Source: JBAROU01 sp049642385
GTDB lineage: Bacteria > Chloroflexota > Dehalococcoidia > DSTF01 > RBG-16-68-14
Assembly: GCA_049642385.1 (NCBI GenBank)
Contig: JBAROU010000181.1
Span: forward strand, 1-13,214
Reading direction: 5' to 3'
DNA: 13,214 bases
The position numbers and the translations under genes are program-made. Below, in pieces: positions 1 to 8,172 of the stretch (positions are counted from its first letter, which is position 1; each line of letters begins with the position of its first letter). The notes under the pieces were generated by a model. It had not been told where the DNA came from. It was given only the letters and a program-made list of their open reading frames with translations, and did not search any database.

Positions 1-10
1 GAAGAGCGGT

Positions 11-60
11 CTAGCGGGCCATGAGTCGTGTGCCAGTCACGACCGTTATGGCTAATCTAG
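11..60. other. Imperfect nested hairpin upstream of the kor operon promoter
   Basis: Three nested arm pairs are visible: CTAG 11-14 with CTAG 57-60, GCCAT 18-22 with ATGGC 48-52, and GTCGTG 25-30 with CACGAC 38-43. They are separated by small internal loops and closed by a 7-base loop (31-37), giving 15 pairs in 50 bases. There is no T-run after it, so a classical intrinsic terminator is not supported. It lies about 30 bases upstream of the proposed -35 element, so it could be the 3' hairpin of an upstream transcript or a dyad operator site. Confidence 0.4.
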
Positions 61-90
61 GCCACCAGCTAGTTCCGGCTTGGAAAAGGG

Positions 91-121
91 TTGGCATCTG
101 TCGGGAAGCCCCTGCTATACT
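91..121 (+). promoter_or_regulatory. Probable extended -10 promoter of the CBS-kor operon
   Basis: TTGGCA at 91-96 resembles a -35 element. TATACT at 116-121 is preceded by TG at 113-114, giving the extended -10 form TGnTATACT. The spacer is 19 bases, longer than the optimal 17, which fits with reliance on the TG extension. Transcription would begin near 128, leaving a leader of about 54 bases before the ATG at 182. No other sequence in the first 181 bases looks like a better sigma70-type promoter. Confidence 0.5.
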
Positions 122-161
122 ATCAACAGGAGTAGTCCGATAACACATTCAGCGACACACT

Positions 162-176
162 AGGAGAGCGCTGAAG
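162..176 (+). promoter_or_regulatory. Ribosome binding region of the first CBS gene, partly in a hairpin loop
   Basis: AGGAG at 162-166 lies 15 bases before the ATG at 182, which is too far for an ideal Shine-Dalgarno site. GAAG at 173-176 is 5 bases away but weak. CAGCG 150-154 can pair with CGCTG 169-173, which would put AGGAG in the loop and bring it effectively closer to the start codon. This folding is inferred from complementarity alone. Confidence 0.35.
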
Positions 177-181
177 ACGCA

Positions 182-634
182 ATGGCGTTACTGACCGAGA
201 AAATCGCCACCCTCAAGCTGCAGCCCCCTCTTTCTGTCCCCAGCGGAACCAGTGTACGTGAGGTTATCGGCCGAGTGCAGGCCGACGACGCCGGCTCTGT
301 GTTGGTGCTCGACGGCGAGAAGCTGGTCGGCATCATGACCGAGCGCGACGTCCTGATGAAGGTCGTCGCGCGCGACGTCGACTCGAGCGCGCCTGTGGAC
401 CAGTTCATGACCCCGAACCCCCGGACGCTCAGCCCTAACAGCACGATCGGCGAGGCGATGGCCCTGATGGGGCGCGAGGGATTCAGGAACGTACCCATCA
501 TCGATAACGACGGAGCGATCGGGCTGATTCGCATCCAGGACATCATCGACTTCCTTGCGGAGTCATTCCCGGAACAGGTAATCAACCTGCCGCCAAGGCC
601 ACACCAGAAGATGACCACGGCGGAAGGAGCCTAG
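182..634 (+). CDS. CBS-domain pair protein (putative sensor, first gene of kor operon)
   Basis: A 150-residue cytoplasmic protein made almost only of two CBS repeats, a fold that commonly binds AMP, ATP or other adenosyl ligands in the cleft between repeats. The first repeat ends with G50-IMTERDVLMK60. The second opens with MTPNP at 76-80, holds the GFRNVPI segment (100-106) and ends with GLIRIQDI (114-121). A short Pro-rich tail follows (INLPPRPHQ region). No enzymatic, DNA-binding or membrane domain is attached, so it may act as a free sensor or partner protein. The stop codon lies 11 bases before the korA start and overlaps the korA ribosome binding site, so the two are almost certainly co-transcribed. 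A role in adjusting the adjacent oxidoreductase to energy status is inference from position. The ligand cannot be read from the sequence. Confidence 0.9.
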   Translation: MALLTEKIATLKLQPPLSVPSGTSVREVIGRVQADDAGSVLVLDGEKLVGIMTERDVLMKVVARDVDSSAPVDQFMTPNPRTLSPNSTIGEAMALMGREGFRNVPIIDNDGAIGLIRIQDIIDFLAESFPEQVINLPPRPHQKMTTAEGA

Positions 635-640
635 AAGGAA
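633..640 (+). promoter_or_regulatory. Ribosome binding site of korA
   Basis: The purine-rich AGAAGGAA ends 5 bases before the ATG at 646 and overlaps the TAG stop of the preceding CBS gene (632-634). This supports the chosen start and suggests that ribosomes finishing the first gene can feed initiation of korA. Confidence 0.6.
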
Positions 641-645
641 GCCTC

Positions 646-2502
646 ATGAGCGAAAAGGAAGGCGCCGTTCAAGAACTCGATCGCGTGACCATCCGCTTCG
701 CCGGCGACTCCGGCGACGGCAGCCAGTTGGCCGGTCAGCGGTTCACCAACACGGCGGCGGTCTTCGGCAACGACGTCAGCACCGTCCCTGATATCCCGGC
801 TGAGATCCGTGCCCCGGCGGGTTCGCTACCGGGCGTCAGTTCGTTCCAGGTCAGCTTTTCTAGCTACGACATCTACACGCCCGGAGATGAGCCGGACGTA
901 CTTATGGCGATGAATCCGGCAGCCCTAAAAGTGCACCTGCCGGATCTCATTAAAGGTGGCACGATCATCGTCAATTCGGACGAGTTCACGGAAGCGAACC
1001 TGCGCAAGGCCGCATACGAGCACAACCCGCTCCAAGATGGAAGCCTCTCGGGCTACCGCCTGATCGAGGTCCCGATCACCAGCTTGAATCAGCGCGCGCT
1101 GAAGAATAGCGGCCTCTCCACACCGCAGATCGACCGCTCCAAGAATATGTTTGCGCTTGGCCTCATGTTCTGGCTCTACGAACGTCCACTGGAGCCGACG
1201 CTGCGCTGGATCGACGACAAGTTCGCGAAAAACCCGCAGGTCGCGCAGGCAAACGCGACGACCCTCAAGGTTGGCTACAACTTCGGGGAGACAGCAGAGC
1301 TGTTTCCCATCCACTACCGGGTGCGCAAGGCAAACCTGACGCCGGGCCACTACCGCAACATCACCGGCAACGAAGCGACAGCGTTGGGCTTCCTGGCCGC
1401 GTCGCGCCTGGCTAACCGGCCGCTCTTCTACGCCAGCTACCCGATTACACCCGCCAGCGATATCTTGCACGAGCTGGCGAAGTACAAGCACTTCGGCGTG
1501 AAGACCCTCCAGGCGGAGGACGAGATCGCGGCCGTCACGGCGGCCATCGGCGCTGCGTTCGGTGGTTCGCTTGGGCTCACGGGCACAAGCGGGCCAGGAC
1601 TGGCGCTCAAGAGCGAGGGGATCGGCTTGGCGGTCATGACGGAGCTCCCGATCGTAATTATCAACAGTCAGCGTTCGGGCCCGAGCACGGGCATGCCGAC
1701 GAAGTCGGAGCAGGCGGATCTGCTACAGGCCATGTTCGGTCGCAACGGCGAGTCGCCTGTCGCCATCGTCGCGCCGGCCTCTCCCGCAGAGTGCTTCGAA
1801 ATGGCAATCGAGGCCTTCCGCATCGCGACGCGCTACATGGTGCCAACGATCTTTCTCGCCGACGGTTATCTCGCGAACAGCTCGGAGCCGTGGCGCATCC
1901 CTGATCTAGGCGACCTACCACAATTCGAAGTGAACTTCGCGGACGACCCCGAAACGTTCCAGCCATACGCGCGCGATCCGCGCACGCTTAGCCGCCCATG
2001 GGCAGTCCCGGGCACGCCGGGCCTCGAGCACCGCATCGGTGGACTCGAGAAGTCGCACATCACCGGCAACGTGAGCTACGACGGCGAGAACCACGACCGC
2101 ATGGTGGCGTACCGAGCCGAGAAGGTCGCGCGCATCGCGAACGACATTCCTGACCTCGAGGTCATCGGCGAGCAAGAAGGCAACCTGCTGGTCCTCGGCT
2201 GGGGCAGTACCTACGGCGCAATCCTCTCAGCCACGCTGCGAGCCCAGGAGCACGGGCAGTCAGTCTCGTGCGCGCAGCTCCGCTACTTGAACCCCTTCCC
2301 TCCGAACCTGGGCGACGTGCTCGCGCGATTCCAGCACGTGCTCATCCCTGAGCTGAACCTCGGCCAGTTGCGCATGCTCGTGCGGGCTCGCTACCTGGTC
2401 GACGCCGTGGGGTTGAACAAGGTCACCGGTCGGCCGTTCATGATCCGTGAGATCGAAGAGAAGATCGAGGAGTTTGCACGAAGCGAGGTGGCTGTCTCAT
2501 GA
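646..2502 (+). CDS. korA: 2-oxoacid:ferredoxin oxidoreductase, alpha subunit with fused gamma domain
   Basis: This 618-residue subunit of a 2-oxoacid:acceptor oxidoreductase partners with KorB to decarboxylate a 2-oxoacid oxidatively to its CoA thioester and pass electrons to ferredoxin. The gamma domain comes first (about 12-210), with the FAGDSGDGSQ motif at 18-27 and a GVSSFQV segment near 63-69. The alpha domain follows, with YPITPAS at 265-271, acidic QAEDE at 289-293 (the Glu expected to assist thiamine activation in this fold), a GTSGPG loop, and GPSTGMPTKSEQ at 345-356. The gamma-alpha order and size match the two-subunit type known from aerobes such as Mycobacterium. No ferredoxin-like delta domain is present. 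2-Oxoglutarate is the likely substrate by resemblance, but pyruvate or branched-chain 2-oxoacids cannot be excluded. Its stop overlaps the korB start (ATGA), so the subunits are translationally coupled. Confidence 0.93.
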   Translation: MSEKEGAVQELDRVTIRFAGDSGDGSQLAGQRFTNTAAVFGNDVSTVPDIPAEIRAPAGSLPGVSSFQVSFSSYDIYTPGDEPDVLMAMNPAALKVHLPDLIKGGTIIVNSDEFTEANLRKAAYEHNPLQDGSLSGYRLIEVPITSLNQRALKNSGLSTPQIDRSKNMFALGLMFWLYERPLEPTLRWIDDKFAKNPQVAQANATTLKVGYNFGETAELFPIHYRVRKANLTPGHYRNITGNEATALGFLAASRLANRPLFYASYPITPASDILHELAKYKHFGVKTLQAEDEIAAVTAAIGAAFGGSLGLTGTSGPGLALKSEGIGLAVMTELPIVIINSQRSGPSTGMPTKSEQADLLQAMFGRNGESPVAIVAPASPAECFEMAIEAFRIATRYMVPTIFLADGYLANSSEPWRIPDLGDLPQFEVNFADDPETFQPYARDPRTLSRPWAVPGTPGLEHRIGGLEKSHITGNVSYDGENHDRMVAYRAEKVARIANDIPDLEVIGEQEGNLLVLGWGSTYGAILSATLRAQEHGQSVSCAQLRYLNPFPPNLGDVLARFQHVLIPELNLGQLRMLVRARYLVDAVGLNKVTGRPFMIREIEEKIEEFARSEVAVS

Positions 2503-3527
2503 CAACGGTAGCTCCAGGCGACAGGCCTCAGCTCGCCCGGAAAGATTTCGTTTCGGACCAGGAGGTCCGTTGGTGTCCCGGCTGCGGAGACTACTCAATC
2601 CTGGCGCAGACACAGAAGCTGATGCCGGATTTGGGTGTCCCGCGCGAGAACGTCGTGTTCATCTCAGGCATCGGGTGCAGCATCCGGCTGCCGTACTACA
2701 TGAACACGTACGGCTTCCACACGATCCACGGCCGCGCCCCCGCGATCGCGACGGGACTCAAGGTCACACGACCCGAGCTCCAGGTCTGGGTCATCACCGG
2801 TGACGGCGATGGCCTGAGTATCGGGGGCAATCATCTGCTCCACGTCCTCAGGCGCAACGTAGGTGTAAACATCGTTCTGTTCAATAATCGTATTTATGGA
2901 CTGACTAAGGGGCAGTACTCTCCTACCTCTGTTGTGGGCCAGGTGACGAAGAGTTCTCCCGTGGGCAGCATCGATTACCCTGTGAACCCGGCATCGTTCG
3001 CGCTCGCTGCGGGCGCTACGTTCGTCGCGCGCACGCTCGATAACGATACCCGCCACTTGATAAGCACGCTGGAGCGCGCGGCACAACACAAGGGCACGTC
3101 CTTCGTGGAAGTGTTTCAGAACTGTGTCGTGTACAACGACGACGCCTTTGCAGACTTCGCCGACAAGCCGGTTCGCGCCGACCGCACAATCGAGCTGGAG
3201 CACGGCAAGCCACTGGTCTTCGGCAAGGAGAATAACTACGGCATCCGCCTGAGCGGAGTTACGCCGGAGATCGTCCAGCTGGGCAACGGCGTCAAGGAAG
3301 AAGATCTCATCGTGCACGACGAGCACCGCGACGACCCCACGATGGCTTTTGCCCTAGCCCAGATGGAGTATCCTGAGTTTCCGGTACCCCTCGGCGTCTA
3401 CCGAGCTGTCGAGCATCCGACTTATGAAGACCTGCTCAAGCAGCAGGTCGACGAGGCCGTCGCACAGCGAGGCGAAGGCGACATCGCGGCCCTCTTTTCA
3501 GAGGGCGACACCTGGACCGTCGAGTAA
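2499..3527 (+). CDS. korB: 2-oxoacid:ferredoxin oxidoreductase, beta subunit
   Basis: A 342-residue beta subunit that binds thiamine diphosphate and one [4Fe-4S] cluster for electron transfer to ferredoxin. The four cluster cysteines typical of the family are visible: C26 and C29 in WCPGCG, C60 in GIGCS, and C209 in QNCVVYND. The thiamine diphosphate/Mg2+ motif is GDGDGLSIGGNH at 101-112, completed by FNNRIYGLTKGQYSPTS at 128-144. The ATG at 2499 overlaps the korA stop, and a GAGGTGG stretch at 2485-2491 lies 7 bases upstream of it. The length is normal for the KorB type lacking its own ferredoxin domain, and no ferredoxin gene is adjacent, so the electron acceptor is encoded elsewhere. Codons around 2881-2940 are unusually T-ending (about 47% GC there) compared with the rest of the gene, exactly over the conserved cofactor segment. 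Confidence 0.94.
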   Translation: MTTVAPGDRPQLARKDFVSDQEVRWCPGCGDYSILAQTQKLMPDLGVPRENVVFISGIGCSIRLPYYMNTYGFHTIHGRAPAIATGLKVTRPELQVWVITGDGDGLSIGGNHLLHVLRRNVGVNIVLFNNRIYGLTKGQYSPTSVVGQVTKSSPVGSIDYPVNPASFALAAGATFVARTLDNDTRHLISTLERAAQHKGTSFVEVFQNCVVYNDDAFADFADKPVRADRTIELEHGKPLVFGKENNYGIRLSGVTPEIVQLGNGVKEEDLIVHDEHRDDPTMAFALAQMEYPEFPVPLGVYRAVEHPTYEDLLKQQVDEAVAQRGEGDIAALFSEGDTWTVE

Positions 3528-3530
3528 GAC

Positions 3531-3535
3531 GGAGG
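3531..3535 (+). promoter_or_regulatory. Strong ribosome binding site for the zinc-ribbon CBS gene
   Basis: GGAGG ends 6 bases before the ATG at 3542 and begins 3 bases after the korB stop. It fixes the start of the downstream gene, so the two N-terminal cysteines at residues 3 and 6 are genuinely translated. Confidence 0.75.
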
Positions 3536-3541
3536 GCATCC

Positions 3542-4066
3542 ATGATCTGCCCCGATTGCCAGACGGAGAACCTTCCCGGCGCAGACGTGTGTGAGAGCTG
3601 CGGCAATGACCTCCGTAGCCTGGATATACCGTCCGGCGACGATGCCTTCTCGTCCCATGTCTTGAACGACCACCTGGGGGAGATAGGCGTTGAGCAGACG
3701 CGCAAGGTGGCACCGGGCGACCCGGTAGCGCTGGCCATCCGCGTCATGCAGCAGCACAAGACCGAGTGCGTGCTCGTCGAGGAGGGCTCCAAGGTCGTTG
3801 GCATCCTGACCGAGCGCGACATCCTGCTCAAGGCGGCAGGTGTCAGGGAAGACCTAAACGCTGTCGCTGTGCGCCAGATCATGACACCGGATCCCGTCAT
3901 CCTACGCGATGAGGACACGATCGCCGTTGCGTTGAACAAAATGTCGATCGGGGGCTTCCGCCATATCCCCCTTGTAACGGATGGGCGGCCACCTCGCGTG
4001 GTCTCCATTCGCGCGCTCTTCGCCCACATTAGCCCTTACATCACAGGCGAACTGACTCCCAGCTAG
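3542..4066 (+). CDS. Zinc-ribbon plus CBS-domain pair protein (putative sensor, last gene of kor operon)
   Basis: A 174-residue protein. Residues 1-25 form a small zinc ribbon with C3-x2-C6 and C17-x2-C20. A polar linker (about 26-50) leads to two CBS repeats (about 52-168). The CBS part parallels the first gene of the operon: GILTERDILLK at 87-97, MTPDP at 114-118 and GGFRHIPL at 137-144, against GIMTERDVLMK, MTPNP and GFRNVPI there. This points to a shared ancestor for the two proteins. The gene starts 14 bases after korB with a clear ribosome binding site, so it belongs to the same transcript. CBS pairs usually bind adenine nucleotides. The ribbon may bind zinc for protein or nucleic-acid contact. 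Regulation of KorAB by this protein is inferred only from location. Confidence 0.9.
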   Translation: MICPDCQTENLPGADVCESCGNDLRSLDIPSGDDAFSSHVLNDHLGEIGVEQTRKVAPGDPVALAIRVMQQHKTECVLVEEGSKVVGILTERDILLKAAGVREDLNAVAVRQIMTPDPVILRDEDTIAVALNKMSIGGFRHIPLVTDGRPPRVVSIRALFAHISPYITGELTPS

Positions 4067-4083
4067 CGGATCGAGGTGAAAGC

Positions 4084-4788
4084 CTAGGTCTTCTCTGCCA
4101 GCACTTCGCTTAGCCACTCGCGCAGCAGCTCGAACAGCTCGTCGCGGCATTGCATGAGCGTGTGGTCGGCGCCGGCGTAGAGGACGAGGCGTCTCGGCTC
4201 TTGCGCACGATCGTAGATATCCTGGCTCGCGGCGCAATTGAGCACCACGTCTGCGGTTCCGTGAACAAGGAGGAGCGCCGTGGGCGAGAGTCGCTCGACC
4301 GTCCGGGTGCCGTAGAGTTGGGGTGAGAGCGCGGCGACGCCGGTCACGAGATCCGACAGCTCTCCCGCCTTAATCACCACAGCCGCGCCGAAGCTATGCC
4401 CGACGAGCGCGACACGCTGAGCGCCCAGGCCCTTCAGGAACGAGACCCCACCCAGCACGTCGAGGACGCACTCCTCAAACTCGCCGGGCTGGCGGTAGTG
4501 CAGTCGCAGGCTGCTCATGCCGTCGAGCGCGTCGGGCGACGCAAGCGCCGCGCCCAGGCGCGGGTAAAGCCCGCCGGCGGGGCCGTCGAAGCCGCCCTGC
4601 GCACCACCGACGCATATCACCGCAGCAGATTTGCCTTCGCAGGGGTGGAGCACGGCAGATATCTCACCGCGAGTGCTGTTAATGAGGACGTCGAACGAAC
4701 CGCCTTCTCGTTCGCGCGCGGCGACGCCCAGGATCGAGAGCTCGAGATCGCCAGCGAGGTCGCCGCCATTCAGGGGCGTGCCTGACAC
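4084..4788 (-). CDS. Alpha/beta hydrolase, dienelactone hydrolase-like
   Basis: A 234-residue soluble alpha/beta hydrolase with the full catalytic triad in order: Ser132 in the nucleophile elbow GHSFG (130-134), Asp180 in HGTAD, and His209 in GADHTL. The oxyanion-side segment VGGAQGGFDGP (60-70) precedes a strand-helix unit containing LRLHYRQPGE, as in small carboxylesterase or dienelactone hydrolase relatives. The GTG start is the first start codon after the in-frame stop of the upstream aminotransferase, six bases away. No good Shine-Dalgarno is seen there, and the fold begins near residue 32, so a slightly later start is possible. It is last in the gatC-gatA operon. The substrate is unknown: esterase, thioesterase or peptidase activity would all fit the motifs. 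Confidence 0.85.
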   Translation of the reverse strand: MSGTPLNGGDLAGDLELSILGVAAREREGGSFDVLINSTRGEISAVLHPCEGKSAAVICVGGAQGGFDGPAGGLYPRLGAALASPDALDGMSSLRLHYRQPGEFEECVLDVLGGVSFLKGLGAQRVALVGHSFGAAVVIKAGELSDLVTGVAALSPQLYGTRTVERLSPTALLLVHGTADVVLNCAASQDIYDRAQEPRRLVLYAGADHTLMQCRDELFELLREWLSEVLAEKT

Positions 4789-4794
4789 GAGGAG

Positions 4795-5987
<1,193 letters not shown>

Positions 5988-5991
<4 letters not shown>

Positions 5992-6257
5992 ACCAACACT
6001 ATTCCTGCCCAGAGATCGTCCGTTGGCACATACGATAGCAGAACACGCCGGCCATCACGCAAGGCGACGAGGAAGCCGATGCGGTCGTCCTCGCGCCACT
6101 GGTTCACGATCATATCCACATCGGAGCGTTGTCCCTCGATCTCTACCCAGAGCGGGCGCTCGGCGTAGCGCTGCCCGGCGTACGCCCCCACTTGCACCTC
6201 GAAAGCGCGGAGCCCCTTCAGCTCGCCGGGCGGTGGGGGGCTGAGCTCGTCGCTCAC
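5988..6257 (-). CDS. Short protein of unknown function, coupled to gatA and the aminotransferase
   Basis: The chosen start is the GTG at 6257-6255, which overlaps the gatA TGA as GTGA and gives 89 residues. An upstream ATG at 6281 is in frame but would overlap gatA by 28 bases and break the 4-base overlap pattern seen at the other junctions. The protein begins with a Pro-rich stretch, then a compact domain with alternating strands: FEVQVGAYAG, ERPLWVEIEG, a central IVNQW, and a C-terminal RVLLSYVPTDDLW. It has no cysteines, signal peptide or membrane segment. The pattern loosely recalls small beta-rich proteins of unknown function with a YAG-x-R and ERP signature, but I cannot name a family with confidence. 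Its stop overlaps the aminotransferase start, so it sits in the operon with four-base overlaps on both sides. Confidence 0.75.
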
Positions 6258-7750
6258 AGCTCCGGGCGCTGCGTGTGCCACGCCGTCGCCTGCTCGTAGG
6301 CGTGGGCTGCACGCAGCAGCGTCTCTTCATCGAACGGGCGGGCGATGAGCTGGATACCGACGGGGAGCCGCTCGCCGGACGGGCCATCGACGAAGCCCGC
6401 GGGCACCGAGATGCCCGGCAGGCCGGCGATGTTGAGCGGCAGCGTGAAGACATCGCTCAGGTACATCTGGAACGGGTCGTCCAACTTCTCGCCCAGCCGG
6501 AACGCAGGCGTCGGCGAGACGAGCCCAAGCAGCACGTCAAAGCGCTCAAATGCGGCGTCGAACTCGCGCCGGATGAGCGTGCGCACCTTGAGCGCCTTCA
6601 GGTAATACGCGTCGTAGTAACCGGAGGAGAGTGCATGCGTGCCGACCATGATCCGGCGCTTCACCTCATCGCCGAAGCCGTACTGACGCGTCTTTTCCAT
6701 GTTCTCCCACATGCCATCGCCGTCGTGGTACGCGTAGCCGTACTTCACACCGTCGTAGCGGGCGAGGTTCGCCGACGCTTCGCTCGGGGCGATGATGTAG
6801 TAGCAAGCGAGCGCATACGGCGTGCTCGGTAGCGAGACACCCCACTCGACCTGCGCGCCCAGCCCTTCGAACTGACGTACCGCCTCGGCCGCAACGCCAC
6901 ACACGGCCGGGTCCAGGTCGTCCGGCAGGTACTCGCTCACCACGCCGATGCGCAACCCACGGATGTCGCCGGTGAGCGCCGCCGCGAAGTCCGGCACCGC
7001 AACCGGCGCGGAGGTAGCGTCGCGCTCGTCGTGGCCAGCGATGGCGTTCAGCACGAGCGCCGCGTCGCGCACATCTTTCGTCAGCGGGCCGATCTGGTCG
7101 AGCGAGCTGGCGAACGCGACGAGGCCGTAGCGACTCACGCGTCCGTACGTGGGCTTGAGGCCGACGACGCCACAGAGCGACGCGGGCTGGCGGATGCTGC
7201 CGCCCGTGTCAGAGCCGAGCGCGGCCACAGCCTCATCGGCGGCAACCGCGGCAGCTGAGCCGCCCGACGAACCGCCGGGCACGCGGTCGAGCGACCACGG
7301 GTTGTGCGTGGGGAAGAACGCCGAGTGTTCGACAGAGGAGCCCATCGCGAACTCGTCCATGTTCGTCTTGCCTATGAACACTGCCCCCGCCTCGCGCAGC
7401 AGCTCGACGACATGGGCGCTGTAGGGTGGCACAAAGTTCTCAAGGATCTTCGAGCCGCACGTGGAGCGCACGCCGCTCATGCACATGTTGTCTTTGATCG
7501 CGATCGGGACGCCGGTGAGCGGGGCGCCTTCCCCGCGCGCGATGCGCTCGTCGGCCTGGGCAGCCTGATCGAGCGCCAGCTCGCCGGTGACCGTGATGTA
7601 CGCGCGGACACGACCGTCCACCGCCGCGATGCGGTCGAGCACGGCGCGCGTCAACTCCTGCGAACTCAGCTCGCGCTTCGAGAGGAGTTCGTGGGCTTCG
7701 TGCGCGGTGAGCTCGTGGAGCGGCGATCCCGCGGAGCGCGCGCCGGTCAT
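6254..7750 (-). CDS. gatA: Asp-tRNA(Asn)/Glu-tRNA(Gln) amidotransferase subunit A
   Basis: A 498-residue amidase-signature enzyme, the glutaminase subunit of GatCAB. It releases ammonia from glutamine, which is channelled to GatB to convert mischarged Glu-tRNA(Gln) or Asp-tRNA(Asn). The Ser-cisSer-Lys triad is complete: Lys86 in GVPIAIKDN, Ser161 in PGGSSGGS, and nucleophile Ser185 in GSDTGGSIRQPAS. Their spacings (99 and 24 residues) match GatA. The C-terminal FTLPLNIAGLPGISVP segment is also typical. The ATG overlaps the gatC stop (ATGA). gatB is not in this window, which is common because gatB is often unlinked. No oddity is seen in length or key residues. Confidence 0.97.
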   Translation of the reverse strand: MTGARSAGSPLHELTAHEAHELLSKRELSSQELTRAVLDRIAAVDGRVRAYITVTGELALDQAAQADERIARGEGAPLTGVPIAIKDNMCMSGVRSTCGSKILENFVPPYSAHVVELLREAGAVFIGKTNMDEFAMGSSVEHSAFFPTHNPWSLDRVPGGSSGGSAAAVAADEAVAALGSDTGGSIRQPASLCGVVGLKPTYGRVSRYGLVAFASSLDQIGPLTKDVRDAALVLNAIAGHDERDATSAPVAVPDFAAALTGDIRGLRIGVVSEYLPDDLDPAVCGVAAEAVRQFEGLGAQVEWGVSLPSTPYALACYYIIAPSEASANLARYDGVKYGYAYHDGDGMWENMEKTRQYGFGDEVKRRIMVGTHALSSGYYDAYYLKALKVRTLIRREFDAAFERFDVLLGLVSPTPAFRLGEKLDDPFQMYLSDVFTLPLNIAGLPGISVPAGFVDGPSGERLPVGIQLIARPFDEETLLRAAHAYEQATAWHTQRPEL

Positions 7751-8034
7751 TCGAGAACGGCTCGAACGCGGAACGCGTCGCCTTCGATGTTGGGCGCGTT
7801 CGCCAGCGCCTCGTCGCGCGAGAGCGACGCCTTGGCCTCGTCGTCGCGCATCACGCTCTCCAGCGTCAGGGGGTGAGAGGTGGGAGGCACGCCTTCGGTG
7901 TCGAGCTGCTGGAGCGCCTCGAAGTGGTCCAGTATCTCGGAAAGCTGCTCCCTGAACTTGACAACGTCGTCATCGTTCAGCCTGATGCGAGCCAGGTGTG
8001 CGATATGCAGCACTTCCTCTCGCGTAAGACTCAT
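7747..8034 (-). CDS. gatC: Asp-tRNA(Asn)/Glu-tRNA(Gln) amidotransferase subunit C
   Basis: A 95-residue GatC, the small subunit that wraps the GatA-GatB interface and stabilises the complex. The N-terminal helix with VLHIAHLARIRL, the EQLSEILDHFEALQQLDTEGV helix and linker, and the C-terminal R-DEAL-NAP segment are characteristic. It is the first gene of the minus-strand operon. AGGAG, read from the complement of 8042-8046, lies 7 bases before the ATG and supports the start. Its stop overlaps the gatA start by 4 bases. Confidence 0.95.
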   Translation of the reverse strand: MSLTREEVLHIAHLARIRLNDDDVVKFREQLSEILDHFEALQQLDTEGVPPTSHPLTLESVMRDDEAKASLSRDEALANAPNIEGDAFRVRAVLE

Positions 8035-8041
8035 GGCGTCG

Positions 8042-8046
8042 CTCCT
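8042..8046 (-). promoter_or_regulatory. Ribosome binding site of gatC
   Basis: The minus strand reads AGGAG here, 7 bases before the ATG that ends at 8034. It is the clearest Shine-Dalgarno site of the minus-strand operon. The internal genes rely on start/stop overlaps instead. Confidence 0.7.
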
Positions 8047-8062
8047 GGGGGTTGCTGAAGCG

Positions 8063-8091
8063 AGTATACCACGGTCGCATCTCAGGCCGAA
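8063..8091 (-). promoter_or_regulatory. Probable extended -10 promoter of the gatC operon
   Basis: The minus strand reads TGGTATACT, with the hexamer TATACT complementing 8063-8068 and the TG extension just upstream. A weak -35 candidate, TTCGGC (complement of 8086-8091), lies 17 bases away. Transcription would start near 8056, giving a leader of about 21 bases. The extended -10 core matches the one proposed upstream of the kor operon (TGnTATACT). Confidence 0.5.
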
Positions 8092-8172
8092 GCGAACTTG
8101 ACTTCATTGTTCTCAAGAAACGCCCTTGTTACGATTCTACGAGCGGGGCAGAAGGACGAAAAGACAATGACA

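Noticed and set aside
1..55. Possible 3' end of an upstream gene at the left edge.
   Set aside because: Short open stretches in two frames end by positions 24 and 55, too short to show any recognisable sequence.
925..1491. Minus-strand open frame of 188 codons inside korA.
   Set aside because: It lies entirely within a gene with strong oxidoreductase motifs, and its own product shows no recognisable domain. GC-rich genes commonly yield such antisense frames.
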